A stretch of DNA of 6,099 nucleotides from Candidatus Zixiibacteriota bacterium. GTDB lineage: Bacteria; Zixibacteria; MSB-5A5; GN15; PGXB01. The translations under genes and the position numbers were made by a program. The stretch spans positions 1-6,099 of the forward strand of contig JAUVBC010000145.1 of assembly GCA_030591405.1 (NCBI GenBank), read 5' to 3'. Shown here in pieces: positions 6,099-6,099 of this stretch; position 1 is the first letter of the stretch; every line of letters begins with the position of its first letter. The notes under the pieces are model-generated. The model had not been told where the DNA came from. It saw nothing but the letters and a program-made list of their open reading frames with translations, and searched no databases.

Positions 6099-6099
6099 A

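Overview
The window comes from a Gram-negative bacterium, most likely of the FCB superphylum (Bacteroidota, Zixibacteria, Calditrichota, KSB1-like lineages). The basis is a large secreted protein with a tail resembling type IX secretion (T9SS) sorting domains, and a lipoprotein with a Bacteroidota-style CSKDD start after the lipobox. The base composition is moderately AT-rich with very AT-rich intergenic DNA. The exact phylum is an inference and cannot be fixed from this sequence alone.

Layout. Positions 2-367 (+) hold the C-terminal part of a left-handed beta-helix (hexapeptide) acyltransferase. It is followed after 19 bases by a complete GT4 glycosyltransferase (387-1667, +). The two look like the end of a surface or exopolysaccharide operon. 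A 116-base AT-rich spacer contains two short palindromes, a TATAAT box and a good Shine-Dalgarno. It leads into a lipoprotein of seven WDG/LIxGG repeats (1784-2896, +), predicted to fold as a closed seven-bladed beta-propeller. Only 17 bases later, in convergent orientation, is an 875-residue secreted multidomain protein (2914-5541, -). It has a signal peptide, an acidic DxDxDG motif, a fibronectin-III-like segment and a T9SS-like C-terminal domain. Upstream of it is a 248-base region (5542-5789). This holds a 44-codon open stretch ending 2 bases before the big gene's ATG, and a strong minus-strand rho-independent terminator. That terminator ends the last gene, the C-terminal part of a short-chain dehydrogenase with a YX6K active site (5790-6098, -), best matched to FabL-type enoyl-ACP reductases.

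How they fit together. Four of the five genes point to the cell envelope or to lipid supply: polysaccharide assembly and acylation, a surface-type lipoprotein, a large exported protein, and fatty-acid elongation. No physical link between the lipoprotein and the secreted protein is shown; they are only adjacent. I see no RNA gene, CRISPR array, insertion sequence or obvious defence system. The least explained parts are the large secreted protein and the short open stretch in front of it.
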